DNA of 64,000 nt, taken from assembly GCA_017396945.1 (NCBI GenBank), contig JAFQKI010000001.1:1-64000 (forward strand), in the 5' to 3' direction. Every line of letters starts with the position of its first letter. Positions within the stretch are counted from its first letter, which is position 1. The DNA is from Muribaculaceae bacterium (GTDB taxonomy: Bacteria > Bacteroidota > Bacteroidia > Bacteroidales > Muribaculaceae). Shown here in pieces: positions 1-8,701 of this stretch. The notes beneath the pieces were generated by a model. That model was not told the origin of the DNA. It did not search any database and saw only the letters and a program-made list of their open reading frames with translations. Position numbers and translations under genes: made by a program.

Positions 1-831
1 ATGCGTATGGCAAAAGCCAATCGCACCCAATTGGTTGCTGACTTCTCTCGCGAACTCGGCATTACATTAGACCGCAATTCCGCCCCATCAGTCACCCCCG
101 AGAGACCGAGCTGCACCCAACAAATAGAAAAACCACAGCCCCAAAAGGACAACAATTCCACTGAGATTATATTTAATGAGACTAAACACTCATCAAAGAA
201 ATGGCTAATACCTGTAATTATCACACTTAGCTTAATTATTGCATGCGCCCTATGGTGGGGAAGTGGATTTTTCGGCAACGAATCTTGGTGGGGAGAAGAC
301 TCATCTTCCATCATTGCATCCTCTTCTAACGAAACCCTTCAGCCAACCGACTCATCTGTCCATCTATCTGAATTGACAAGTACAATTGCAGAATTATCGG
401 CGGAAGAAGTTATCGTTGAAGATAGTAATGACCGACAACAAAACAATGAAATGTCTGAGAATGCAGAAATCATAGAAGAAAAATTAGAAAATATATATAT
501 CATAAATGAATTAGATACAACAATACATGTCGAGTTTATATTTAGAAATAACGACTTGTTATTATTCCCTAAAGATCTGAATTTACTATCAGAGATTGCG
601 ACAATTATGAAAAATAATCTAAATAGAAATTATTGGGTTTACGGTTATAGTAAGGCCTCAGGAAGTGAAAAGGAAAATGTACAGAGATGTTATAATAGTG
701 CTGATTTAATAAAGGAAAAACTTATTTCATTTGGTGTTAATGCAGAACAAATAACTACTGTATGTGGAGGGATTACTTATATATGTGACGACATTAGTAA
801 TTATGCAGCAGTTATGATAGTTTCTGATTGA
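1..831 (+). CDS. Membrane-anchored protein with C-terminal OmpA-like domain (5' end may lie outside window)
   Basis: The frame is open from the first base, and the ATG at position 1 may be internal, so the true N-terminus could be upstream of the window. Residues 1-67 are polar. One membrane segment lies at about 68-88 (WLIPVIITLSLIIACALWWG). An acidic, Ser/Glu-rich linker follows to about 160. The last 110 residues resemble an OmpA-like peptidoglycan-binding fold: a beta strand ending in FIFRNNDLLLFP, then the self-association-like segment VYGYSKASGSEKENVQRCYN, which parallels the G-x-T-D-x-G-x-x-x-N-x-x-L-S region of OmpA. The classical Asp/Arg peptidoglycan-binding pair is not obvious, so binding is unproven. 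Bacteroidales also have HU-like/OmpA fusions with this layout, and an upstream HU domain cannot be excluded. The gene ends in a hairpin shared with convergent gdhA. Confidence 0.5.
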   Translation: MRMAKANRTQLVADFSRELGITLDRNSAPSVTPERPSCTQQIEKPQPQKDNNSTEIIFNETKHSSKKWLIPVIITLSLIIACALWWGSGFFGNESWWGEDSSSIIASSSNETLQPTDSSVHLSELTSTIAELSAEEVIVEDSNDRQQNNEMSENAEIIEEKLENIYIINELDTTIHVEFIFRNNDLLLFPKDLNLLSEIATIMKNNLNRNYWVYGYSKASGSEKENVQRCYNSADLIKEKLISFGVNAEQITTVCGGITYICDDISNYAAVMIVSD

Positions 832-902
832 TATATCTACTAAAAAATCCACTACATATCATTCCTACCTTAGCGCTAATTAGCTTTGCCTTTAATTCTT
901 AT

Positions 903-940
903 TGAGGCTGTATCTTAAGAGTAACTTTGATACAGCCTCA
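903..940. terminator. Bidirectional hairpin between the OmpA-like gene and gdhA
   Basis: A perfect 12-bp inverted repeat (903-914 TGAGGCTGTATC, 929-940 GATACAGCCTCA) with a 14-nt loop lies between two convergent genes. There is no strong T-tract on either side, so it is a putative shared terminator. Confidence 0.6.
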
Positions 941-975
941 TGAGTTGTAAGTAATGTCATTACCTTTATTAGAGA

Positions 976-2313
976 TTATACGACACCTTGGGCCATCATG
1001 GCGTTGGCGACTTTCATAAATCCGGCGATATTTGCGCCTTTCATGTAATTTATATAGCCGTCGGGCTGCGTGCCATACTTTACACACTGGGTGTGAATAT
1101 CTTTCATAATCACATGTAGCTTGTCATCAACTTCCTCGGCACTCCATTGCAAATGCATAGCATTTTGTGTCATTTCAAGACCTGAGGTCGCTACACCTCC
1201 GGCATTAACAGCTTTACCGGGCGCATAGATAGTTTTAGACTCAATAAATGTGTCAATTGCCTCAGGTGTACATCCCATATTTGACACTTCGGCAACCATC
1301 ATTACATTATTGTCAACCAACATGCGAGCATCATCGCCATCAAGTTCATTCTGAGTAGCACAAGGCAATGCGATATCTACTTTCTGTTCCCATGGTTTAC
1401 GCCCGGCGTAGAATGTCGCACCAGGATATTTTTCCACATAAGGAGCAACAATATCTTCACCTGAAGCACGCAATTCAAGCATATAATCAATTTTATCGCC
1501 TCTGATGCCGTCGGGGTCATATACATATCCGTCAGGACCTGAGATGGTAACAACTTTTGCTCCAAGTTCGGTTGCTTTAAGGGTTGCACCCCACGCCACA
1601 TTTCCAAATCCAGAGACCGCCACAGTTTTTCCCGCAATAGTATCATTTTTTTCGGCTAGCATACTTTGGACAAAATACAACGCACCAAAACCAGTCGCTT
1701 CGGGACGTATTAATGAACCACCAAAGTCAAGCCCTTTTCCGGTAAATGTACCATTATGCTCTTCAACAAGACGTTTATACATACCATACATATATCCTAC
1801 TTCACGAGCACCCACACCAATATCACCGGCAGGGACATCTCTATCGGGACCAAGATTTTTCCAAAGACCTAACATGAAGGCTTGACAAAAACGCATAATC
1901 TCTCTGTCACTCTTTCCGCGCGGAGAAAAATCGCTACCACCTTTACCTCCTCCCATGGGCAAAGTGGTCAACGCATTCTTAAATGTCTGTTCAAAACCGA
2001 GGAATTTCAAGATAGACAAGTTTACCGATGCGTGAAAACGAATACCACCTTTATATGGACCAATCGCATTGTTGAATTGCACTCGATATCCGATATTTGT
2101 TTGGACATCACCCTTGTCGTCGAGCCAAGTTACACGGAATGTTACAATACGATCAGGCTCAACCATTCGTTCAATTATGCGATTACGTTCAAACTCAGGA
2201 TGTTGATTATACACATCGGCAACCGATGTCAACACCTCTTTAACTGCTTGCAAATACTCTTTTTCGCCCGGATGCTTTGCTTCCAAAGCGGTCATAATTG
2301 TGTTAATATCCAT
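976..2313 (-). CDS. gdhA: NADP-specific glutamate dehydrogenase
   Basis: Cytosolic enzyme that interconverts glutamate with 2-oxoglutarate plus ammonia, the main ammonia-assimilation route in many Bacteroidales. At 445 residues it has the normal size of the small hexameric class. The N-terminal dimerisation domain carries the substrate-lysine motif PMGGGKGGSDFSPRGKSD at about 120-137, followed by D-V-P-A-G-D-I-G-V-G. The Rossmann-type cofactor domain contains VAVSGFGNVAWGA at about 230. The C-terminus has the family segment NAGGVATSGLEMTQNA. The ATG start at 2313 agrees with the family start (MDINTIMTALEAKHPG). It is probably transcribed alone: 72 nt separate it from purT upstream and a hairpin follows it. 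Confidence 0.97.
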   Translation of the reverse strand: MDINTIMTALEAKHPGEKEYLQAVKEVLTSVADVYNQHPEFERNRIIERMVEPDRIVTFRVTWLDDKGDVQTNIGYRVQFNNAIGPYKGGIRFHASVNLSILKFLGFEQTFKNALTTLPMGGGKGGSDFSPRGKSDREIMRFCQAFMLGLWKNLGPDRDVPAGDIGVGAREVGYMYGMYKRLVEEHNGTFTGKGLDFGGSLIRPEATGFGALYFVQSMLAEKNDTIAGKTVAVSGFGNVAWGATLKATELGAKVVTISGPDGYVYDPDGIRGDKIDYMLELRASGEDIVAPYVEKYPGATFYAGRKPWEQKVDIALPCATQNELDGDDARMLVDNNVMMVAEVSNMGCTPEAIDTFIESKTIYAPGKAVNAGGVATSGLEMTQNAMHLQWSAEEVDDKLHVIMKDIHTQCVKYGTQPDGYINYMKGANIAGFMKVANAMMAQGVV

Positions 2314-2385
2314 GATATATCAGTTAAAATTTAGAGTTAAGATTTCTGGTATATAAAAAATGAAGAGAGAAGACTGCGTTATATT

Positions 2386-3576
2386 TTATCGGGGAAGCAC
2401 GTTAACTTTGAGTTTATTGTAAGCTCGTTCAGCTTTTTCACGTGCAGCCTCAACAGTATCATCGGTAGCAAGGATTACAGCCATGCGACGATGACCGTTA
2501 ATTTCGGGTTTGCCAAAGATGCGCATTTGCACACCAGGTTCAGCGAGAACTTCTTCAAGATTATCCATCTCAATCTTATCGGTATCACCCTCTACAACAA
2601 CTGCTCTTGATGCCGATGGACCATAAAAGCGAATGGCAGGGACTGGCAATCCGAGCAAAGCGCGAGCATGAAGAGCAAACTCGCTTTGGTCTTGCGAAAT
2701 CATTGTAACCATTCCGGTATCATGAGGACGAGGTGACACTTCACTGAAAATAACTTCATCACCCTTAATAAACAATTCTACACCAAAAATACCATATCCG
2801 CCAAGTGCGTCAGTCACTTTCTTTGCGATTTTTTGTGCGCTTGCCAAAGCTTTGTCGGTCATTGGTTGTGGTTGCCAAGAATAACGATAGTCGCCATCAA
2901 TCTGAATGTGTCCCACCGGCTGGCAATAAGTTGTTCCTGAGCAACTGCGCACCGTGAGCAATGTGATTTCATAATCAAACTTTACAAACCCCTCAACGAT
3001 AACACGACCCGCACCGGCACGTCCACCCTCTTGAGCAATTTTCCAAGAGTTTTCAATATCTTCAGGAGTTTTAATCACACTTTGTCCATGCCCCGAAGAA
3101 CTCATAATGGGTTTTACCACACAAGGAATACCCACCGCATCAACAGCAGCCTTAAATTCTTCAAAATCTGAGGCGAAACGATAAGGCGAAGTTTTTATGC
3201 CTAATTCTTCGGCGGCAAGACGGCGTATTCCCTCACGATTCATTGTGAGCCATGCGGCATTTGCCGTCGGGGTCACATTGTAGCCTTCAGCTTCAAGCTC
3301 CTTCAACACCGGGGTTGCGATAGCCTCAACTTCGGGAATAATGTGATCGGGTTTTTCCAATTCGATTATCTCACGAAGCTTAGCACCATCAAGCATGTTA
3401 AACACATGACAACGATGAGCAATCTGCATAGCAGGAGCACCGGCATATTTATCACATGCCACGACTTCCACTCCATAACGTTGTAGCTCAATCGCAACTT
3501 CTTTTCCTAACTCACCACTACCGAGAAGCAACGCCTTGCGTCCAACTCGAGTCATTACTGAACCTATTTTTGTCAT
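2386..3576 (-). CDS. purT: Formate-dependent phosphoribosylglycinamide formyltransferase (GAR transformylase 2)
   Basis: ATP-grasp enzyme of purine synthesis that makes formyl-GAR from GAR, formate and ATP, so this step does not need formyl-tetrahydrofolate. The 396-residue length is typical. The N-terminal preATP-grasp fold opens with [18 protein letters not shown]. The nucleotide-binding loop is [15 protein letters not shown] at about 155-169, and the metal-binding segment [16 protein letters not shown] lies at about 278-293. The gene is divergent from the Fur-family gene, with 116 nt between them, and a TATCTTTG box lies 20 nt upstream of the start. purA is three genes away on the other strand, so this is a small purine neighbourhood. 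Confidence 0.96.
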   Translation of the reverse strand: MTKIGSVMTRVGRKALLLGSGELGKEVAIELQRYGVEVVACDKYAGAPAMQIAHRCHVFNMLDGAKLREIIELEKPDHIIPEVEAIATPVLKELEAEGYNVTPTANAAWLTMNREGIRRLAAEELGIKTSPYRFASDFEEFKAAVDAVGIPCVVKPIMSSSGHGQSVIKTPEDIENSWKIAQEGGRAGAGRVIVEGFVKFDYEITLLTVRSCSGTTYCQPVGHIQIDGDYRYSWQPQPMTDKALASAQKIAKKVTDALGGYGIFGVELFIKGDEVIFSEVSPRPHDTGMVTMISQDQSEFALHARALLGLPVPAIRFYGPSASRAVVVEGDTDKIEMDNLEEVLAEPGVQMRIFGKPEINGHRRMAVILATDDTVEAAREKAERAYNKLKVNVLPR

Positions 3577-3595
3577 AATAAAATCTTTTTTTTTA

Positions 3596-3603
3596 CAAAG
3601 ATA
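3596..3603 (-). promoter_or_regulatory. Putative -7 box for purT
   Basis: TATCTTTG on the minus strand matches the Bacteroidetes TAnnTTTG consensus and sits 20 nt upstream of the purT ATG. No TTTG is seen at the normal 19-21 nt spacing, so only the -7 element is supported. Confidence 0.45.
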
Positions 3604-3651
3604 ACAAAATTATTTATCAAAAAACAGTTTAATGATATTTTAGCATATTTT

Positions 3652-3683
3652 TTTGCGTATGCCATGGGTTTACATTATCTTTG
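3652..3683 (+). promoter_or_regulatory. Bacteroidetes-type promoter for the Fur-family gene
   Basis: TTTG (3652-3655), a 20-nt spacer, then TATCTTTG (3676-3683) matches the Bacteroides sigma-70 consensus exactly. The predicted transcript starts only a few nucleotides before the ATG at 3693, so the leader would be very short. Confidence 0.65.
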
Positions 3684-3692
3684 TAAATCGTT

Positions 3693-4166
3693 ATGAACGA
3701 TGACAAACTGAAGACATCGGCACAAAACGCGTTCACTCAATATCTGCTACAAAAAAGACTTCGCAAGACACCTGAACGCTATGCGATTCTCGACAAGGTT
3801 TTTGACACGGTCGAGCATTTTTCTGTAGAATCACTATATGCTTCACTTGAAGGTGAGGCATTTCATGTGAGTAAAGCAACGGTTTATAATACCGTTCAGT
3901 TATTGATAGAATGTGGGCTTGTGAGACGCCATCAGTTTGATAATAAATCGGCACAATATGAACGAGTTCCAGGCGTAGGAAATCATCACCATTTAATATG
4001 CACACAGTGTGGAAAAATCAAAGAGGTAAAAGACCCTGAATTAATAAAAGTCCTAAACGGGAAACGCTATCCAACATTTACCACCGATTATTTTGTGCTA
4101 TATGTTTATGGGGTATGTTCACGATGCGCCAAGCGTAATCGCAAAAACAAAAACGACAATAAATAA
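3693..4166 (+). CDS. Fur-family metal-responsive transcriptional repressor
   Basis: DNA-binding regulator of 157 residues. The N-terminal winged helix spans about residues 15-90, with the recognition helix in HVSKATVYNTVQLLIECGLV. The C-terminal dimerisation domain holds metal ligands: GNHHHLICTQCGKI (first CxxC plus His cluster) and VYGVCSRCAK (second CxxC), the usual structural zinc site of the family. Whether it senses iron, zinc, manganese or peroxide (Fur, Zur, Mur or PerR) cannot be told from the sequence, so no symbol is given. It is the first gene of a run with purA (37-nt gap) and the DUF1015 gene, and it is divergent from purT; co-transcription with purA is likely. Confidence 0.93.
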   Translation: MNDDKLKTSAQNAFTQYLLQKRLRKTPERYAILDKVFDTVEHFSVESLYASLEGEAFHVSKATVYNTVQLLIECGLVRRHQFDNKSAQYERVPGVGNHHHLICTQCGKIKEVKDPELIKVLNGKRYPTFTTDYFVLYVYGVCSRCAKRNRKNKNDNK

Positions 4167-4203
4167 AAACAAAATATAACTCAAACATTTAAGATAATAG
4201 ATT

Positions 4204-5472
4204 ATGAAAGTTGATGTTCTGTTAGGTCTCCAATGGGGCGACGAAGGAAAAGGGAAAGTGGTCGATGTGTTGACCCCGCGTTATGATGCGGTAGCTCGCT
4301 TCCAAGGTGGGCCAAATGCCGGTCACACGTTGGAATTTGACGGAAAGAAATATGTGTTGCGCTCTATTCCTTCGGGCATTTTCCAAAAAGGACAGATAAA
4401 CATCATCGGTAATGGCGTAGTACTCGATCCTGTATTGTTCCGTGAAGAAGCCGAAGCATTAGAGGCAAGCGGACTAGAACTTCGCAAGATCCTCAAAATC
4501 TCGAAGAAGGTACACCTCATCATGCCAACCCACCGACTTCTCGATGCAGCTAACGAAAAGGCTAAAGGTGGTGCAAAAATCGGTACTACCGGCAAAGGTA
4601 TCGGTCCGACTTACACTGATAAAATCAGTCGCAATGGTTTGCGCCTTGGAGATGTATTCCACAACTTTGAGCAAAAATATACTGCTGCACGAGACCGCCA
4701 CATCGCTCAATTGCAATCAATGGGTGAGACACCTCAAATCGAAGAGCTTGAAGCGCGCTGGCTCGCTGCAATCGACTATATCAAAGATTATGACATCATC
4801 GATAGCGAATATGTGATAAACGGTCTTATCAAAGAGGGAAAATCAGTATTATGTGAAGGCGCTCAAGGCACATTGCTCGATGTTGATTTCGGTTCATATC
4901 CATTTGTAACATCATCAAATACTATTTGTGCCGGTGCTTGTACCGGTCTCGGTGTCGCTCCCAACAAAATCGGTGAAGTATTTGGCATTTTCAAAGCTTA
5001 TTGCACTCGCGTAGGTAGTGGGCCATTCCCCACTGAATTGTTTGACGAAACCGGCAAACGCATTCGTGACCTCGGTCATGAATATGGTGCAGTTACCGGA
5101 CGAGAACGCCGTTGCGGTTGGATTGACCTCGTTGCTCTCCGTTACACTATCATGCTCAATGGCGTAACTCAATTGATTATGATGAAAAGTGACGTACTTG
5201 ATGACTTTGATGAAATCAAGGCATGTGTTGCCTACAAAATCAATGGCGAAGAAACCACTCAATTCCCATTCTCAATCGACGACAATCAAGCAATCGAACC
5301 GGTTTACAAATCATTCAAAGGTTGGAAGACCGACATGACCAAATTCAAGAGTGAAGATGAGTTCCCCCAAGAGTTCAAGGAATATATCAAATTCCTTGAA
5401 ACCGAACTTGAAACACCTATCACCATCGTGTCAATTGGTCCTGACCGCGAACAAACTATTATCCGTAAATAA
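4204..5472 (+). CDS. purA: Adenylosuccinate synthetase
   Basis: Cytosolic GTP-dependent enzyme joining IMP and aspartate to adenylosuccinate, the first step from IMP to AMP. The 422 residues cover the whole family length. Visible signatures are the N-terminal phosphate loop LQWGDEGKGKVVD (about 8-20, containing catalytic Asp and Gly-rich residues), GPNAGHTL with the catalytic His (about 36-43), the GKGIGPTYTDK IMP-binding segment (about 129-139) and RERRCGWIDLVALRY near residue 300. It lies 37 nt after the Fur-family gene and 15 nt before the DUF1015 gene, so these probably form one operon. Its codon use looks like that of a well-expressed gene. Confidence 0.98.
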   Translation: MKVDVLLGLQWGDEGKGKVVDVLTPRYDAVARFQGGPNAGHTLEFDGKKYVLRSIPSGIFQKGQINIIGNGVVLDPVLFREEAEALEASGLELRKILKISKKVHLIMPTHRLLDAANEKAKGGAKIGTTGKGIGPTYTDKISRNGLRLGDVFHNFEQKYTAARDRHIAQLQSMGETPQIEELEARWLAAIDYIKDYDIIDSEYVINGLIKEGKSVLCEGAQGTLLDVDFGSYPFVTSSNTICAGACTGLGVAPNKIGEVFGIFKAYCTRVGSGPFPTELFDETGKRIRDLGHEYGAVTGRERRCGWIDLVALRYTIMLNGVTQLIMMKSDVLDDFDEIKACVAYKINGEETTQFPFSIDDNQAIEPVYKSFKGWKTDMTKFKSEDEFPQEFKEYIKFLETELETPITIVSIGPDREQTIIRK

Positions 5473-5487
5473 TAAATCGATATAACC

Positions 5488-6732
5488 ATGGCAAAGATAA
5501 AACCATTTAAGGGGGTGCGTCCTCCTCGCGAGATGGTCACCGAAGTGGCATCACGCCCATACGATGTGTTGAACTCAGAAGAAGCACGTCAAGAAGCTGA
5601 AGGCAATCCCAAATCTCTCTATCATATCATCAAACCCGAAATCAACTTTGAACCGGGAACAGATGAACATGACCCCAAAGTTTATGATTCGGCTGTAGAA
5701 AATTTCAATGCGTTCCAACAAAACGGCTGGCTCGTTCAAGATGAACAAGAACATTATTATATCTATGCTCAAACAATGGATGGTCGCACACAATATGGTA
5801 TCGTTGTCGCAGCCAACGTTGATGACTACATGAGCGAACGCATCAAAAAACATGAATTGACTCGTCGCGACAAAGAGGAAGACCGCATGAAACACGTGCG
5901 CATCAACAATGCCAACATAGAGCCGGTATTCTTTGCATTCCCCGACAACGAGGTACTTGAGCAAGCGATTAAAACCGTAACAGCAAAAACTCCCGAATAT
6001 GATTTTGTTGCCCCCGATGGTTTCGGACACCACTTTTGGGTTATTGATGACGCCGAAATGATTGCAACTATAACCAAAGAGTTTGCGGCAATCCCCTATC
6101 TCTATATCGCCGATGGTCACCACCGCACCGCCGCGGCTGCCCTCGTTGGCAATGAGAAAGCACAACAAAACCCCAACCACACCGGCAACGAAGAGTATAA
6201 CTATTTCCTTGCTGTATGCTTCCCCGCATCACATTTGAAAATCATTGACTACAACCGCGTAGTGAAAGATCTCAACGGCAATACTCCCGAACAATTCCTT
6301 GCACTCCTTGAAAACGATTTCATTGTTGAGGCAAAGGGGACTGACGAGTATCGCCCTGTAGCTTTACACAACTTCTCACTCTATCTTGCCGGCACATGGT
6401 ATTCATTGACCGCACGTGAGGGTAGATACAATGATGCAGACCCTATCGGAGTGCTTGACGTAACAATTTCATCAGACCTCATCTTGCGCGACATTCTTGG
6501 CATTACCGACCTTCGCAGCGACAAACGCATTGACTTCGTTGGAGGGATTCGTGGTCTTGGCGAATTAAAACGCCGTGTTGATAGCGGAGAAATGGCAATG
6601 GCTCTCGCACTTTATCCCGTGTCAATGGATCAATTGATGAATATCGCCGACACCGGCAATATCATGCCTCCAAAAACCACATGGTTTGAACCAAAATTGC
6701 GTTCAGGTCTTGTAATCCACAAACTCGACTAA
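5488..6732 (+). CDS. DUF1015 family protein
   Basis: Conserved 414-residue protein of unknown biochemical function. It starts with the family-typical segment IKPFKGVRPP and contains the diagnostic motif YIADGHHRTAAA (about residues 206-217), with a conserved His-His pair that may bind metal or phosphate. There is no signal peptide or membrane segment, so it is probably cytosolic. From general knowledge, DUF1015 genes in Bacteroidetes often lie near serine-biosynthesis genes (serC/serA); here it follows purA by 15 nt instead, and no serine genes are in view. A strong hairpin terminator follows. The family call is firm, the function is not known. Confidence 0.9.
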   Translation: MAKIKPFKGVRPPREMVTEVASRPYDVLNSEEARQEAEGNPKSLYHIIKPEINFEPGTDEHDPKVYDSAVENFNAFQQNGWLVQDEQEHYYIYAQTMDGRTQYGIVVAANVDDYMSERIKKHELTRRDKEEDRMKHVRINNANIEPVFFAFPDNEVLEQAIKTVTAKTPEYDFVAPDGFGHHFWVIDDAEMIATITKEFAAIPYLYIADGHHRTAAAALVGNEKAQQNPNHTGNEEYNYFLAVCFPASHLKIIDYNRVVKDLNGNTPEQFLALLENDFIVEAKGTDEYRPVALHNFSLYLAGTWYSLTAREGRYNDADPIGVLDVTISSDLILRDILGITDLRSDKRIDFVGGIRGLGELKRRVDSGEMAMALALYPVSMDQLMNIADTGNIMPPKTTWFEPKLRSGLVIHKLD

Positions 6733-6759
6733 ATAGAGGACTTGAATTTTGATATAGAA

Positions 6760-6792
6760 AAATACGGACGCCAGCATAGGTCGTCCGTATTT
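6760..6792 (+). terminator. Terminator after the fur-purA-DUF1015 run
   Basis: An 11-bp perfect stem (AAATACGGACG / CGTCCGTATTT) with an 11-nt loop is followed by a T-rich run (TTCTTTTAT). It ends the plus-strand operon and may also serve the convergent minus-strand gene. Confidence 0.8.
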
Positions 6793-6810
6793 CTTTTATA
6801 TTCTCATTTG

Positions 6811-7383
6811 TTATTCTCCAAATTTAAGCAACTCTGTCAACGTTAAAGTCTGAAAATGAGGCGGCGTGTCTCTATTTACAGCATTATACAATGGTGTTAA
6901 CTCTTGCAACAGCTCATTCACTTTTTCTTTAAAACATTCTTCTACCGGCAGACCTCCTGCATAAAAGTCTGACACTTTAGGCTCGGCTGACGTTGAATCT
7001 GATGGCAAATAACTTCTGAGCTTTATATCGCTCACTATTTCATTTATTTTATTAGCCATATAGCTATTCAACACTTCATATGCCTCATTATCTTTCTCTT
7101 CAAGATGCAACCTTAATATATCTTCTTTAAGAGTTCCTTTTGTATTACTATGTCCACAAATTTTCTGAGTTATCAGTTCAACATTATTTGTCATCTTCCA
7201 AATTTTAAAGAATAAGATCAGATTTAAAATAGACCCGATTATAAGAATAATAATCATCACAATTCCATAAGTTTCAAGGTCATCATCTTTTTTATAATAT
7301 GATGATGAATAGTAACTACCATAATATGCAAAAACCGGCATTGAAATAAGTGAAATTGTTAGAGCGATTAATGAACGTTTCAT
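6811..7383 (-). CDS. Small secreted/membrane protein of unknown function
   Basis: I do not recognise a family. The 190-residue product has a signal peptide (about 1-19, ending MPVFA), then a Tyr/Ser-rich patch (YYGSYYSSSYYKK). A second hydrophobic helix at about residues 38-62 (IVMIIILIIGSILNLILFF) would anchor it in the inner membrane. The remaining 125 residues are charged and probably cytoplasmic or helical, containing N-T-K-G-T-L-K-E-D. The arrangement recalls short-C-terminal-domain or DUF-type membrane proteins of Bacteroidales, but I see no catalytic motif. It is divergent from the choloylglycine-hydrolase-like gene (172 nt between starts). Confidence 0.6.
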   Translation of the reverse strand: MKRSLIALTISLISMPVFAYYGSYYSSSYYKKDDDLETYGIVMIIILIIGSILNLILFFKIWKMTNNVELITQKICGHSNTKGTLKEDILRLHLEEKDNEAYEVLNSYMANKINEIVSDIKLRSYLPSDSTSAEPKVSDFYAGGLPVEECFKEKVNELLQELTPLYNAVNRDTPPHFQTLTLTELLKFGE

Positions 7384-7555
7384 AATTTAAGTTTTGAAGT
7401 TTACTATATCATTTTAATTTTACCTTTTCTTATTAATACAAAAATATAGATAATTATATGCAAACACAAATTTTATAGTACATTTAAATACTATTGCGAA
7501 CTTTATTACGGGAGCGGTGTTATAATATGTAAAGTTCTCAAATTAATCTACTATT

Positions 7556-8626
7556 ATGAATTTCATTACAAAAATTTCGGTTATGTCGGTGGCGGCACTC
7601 ATAGGGAGTGCGCCACTCGACGCTGATGCATGTACCAGAGTTGTCTATATCGGAGACAGCGGTATAGTGATAACCGGTCGCACTCTCGACTGGAAAGAAA
7701 ATATAGGCACTAACCTCTATGTTATGCCTCGCGGCATGGAGCGTACCGGATATGATGACAACAATACTATAAAATGGGCTTCTAAATATGGAAGTGTAGT
7801 AGCCGTAGGATATGACATGGGAGTGAGCGAGGGTATGAACGAAAAAGGGCTTGTATGCAACCTGCTATATCTACCGGGAACCATATACAGCTTGCCAGGG
7901 GATAATCGTCCGGCAATGTCAACATCGGTGTGGGCTCAATATGTACTCGACAATTTTGCCACAACCGCCGAAGCTGTTGCAGAATTAAAGAAAGATGCCT
8001 TTCGTATTGATGCACCGGCAATGCCAGGCGGGAGTTCCACTACCTTACACATGGCAATCTCTGACGCAACAGGAAATAGCGCCATAATAGAATACATTGA
8101 TGGCAAAATCTCAATTCATGAGGGTAAAGAGTATCAAGTTTTAACCAATGCACCAACTTATGATGACCAACTTGCCATAAATGATTATTGGCAAGGTGTA
8201 GGCGGAATGCATATGTTGCCAGGCACAAATCGCTCGTCAGACCGATTTGCCCGCGGATATTTCTATATCAATGCCATTCCAAAAAATGCAAATCGCCAAA
8301 TGGCACTCGGCGGAGTATTTGGTGTCGTTAGAAATGTATCGGTTCCTCTTGGGATATCAGTTCCAGAACAGCCCGAAATATCATCTACAAGATGGCGCTC
8401 AGTTGCCGACCAACAAAACAAAATTTATTTCTTCGAAACCACTCTGAGCCCGTCGGTTATATGGGTAGACTTGTCAAAAATGGATCTGCGCAAAGGCGCG
8501 CCAGTCAAAAAACTTGACCTAATGAACAATCCTGATTACCCCTACTCCGGGGAAGTCAATGACTTAATGGTTACATCTAAACCATTCACACCAATGTATC
8601 GCATTCCCAAAGATTTAAAGCTATAA
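7556..8626 (+). CDS. Secreted Ntn hydrolase of the choloylglycine hydrolase / penicillin V acylase family
   Basis: Linear-amide hydrolase (356 residues) related to bile salt hydrolase and penicillin V acylase. A signal peptide of 25 residues ends in A-D-A, and Cys26 follows directly, so signal cleavage would expose the N-terminal nucleophile. The expected active-site set is present: Cys26, Arg42 and Asp45 (in GRTLDW), Asn102 (VCNLLYLPG), Asn198 (LTNAPTYDDQL) and Arg230 (SSDRFARG). The product should act in the periplasm or outside the cell. Substrate (conjugated bile salts, N-acyl amino acids or acyl-homoserine lactones) cannot be read from sequence. It stands alone, with a hairpin terminator after it. 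A second cysteine amide hydrolase lies 2.7 kb away. Confidence 0.88.
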   Translation: MNFITKISVMSVAALIGSAPLDADACTRVVYIGDSGIVITGRTLDWKENIGTNLYVMPRGMERTGYDDNNTIKWASKYGSVVAVGYDMGVSEGMNEKGLVCNLLYLPGTIYSLPGDNRPAMSTSVWAQYVLDNFATTAEAVAELKKDAFRIDAPAMPGGSSTTLHMAISDATGNSAIIEYIDGKISIHEGKEYQVLTNAPTYDDQLAINDYWQGVGGMHMLPGTNRSSDRFARGYFYINAIPKNANRQMALGGVFGVVRNVSVPLGISVPEQPEISSTRWRSVADQQNKIYFFETTLSPSVIWVDLSKMDLRKGAPVKKLDLMNNPDYPYSGEVNDLMVTSKPFTPMYRIPKDLKL

Positions 8627-8649
8627 AGAATCACCTCCTTAACAACAAC

Positions 8650-8677
8650 GAGGGTCGCATTTTAAAACGCGACCCTC
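8650..8677. terminator. Hairpin between the choloylglycine-hydrolase-like gene and the LRR gene
   Basis: A 9-bp perfect stem (GAGGGTCGC / GCGACCCTC) with a 10-nt loop lies between two convergent genes. T-runs are weak, so it probably works in both directions. Confidence 0.65.
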
Positions 8678-8701
8678 ATTACATCATCTACCAGCGACAG
8701 A

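Noticed and set aside
5575..6180. Open frame of 201 codons opposite the DUF1015 gene
   Set aside because: It is a shadow of a well-supported gene; its Cys/Phe/Ile-rich composition is not protein-like.
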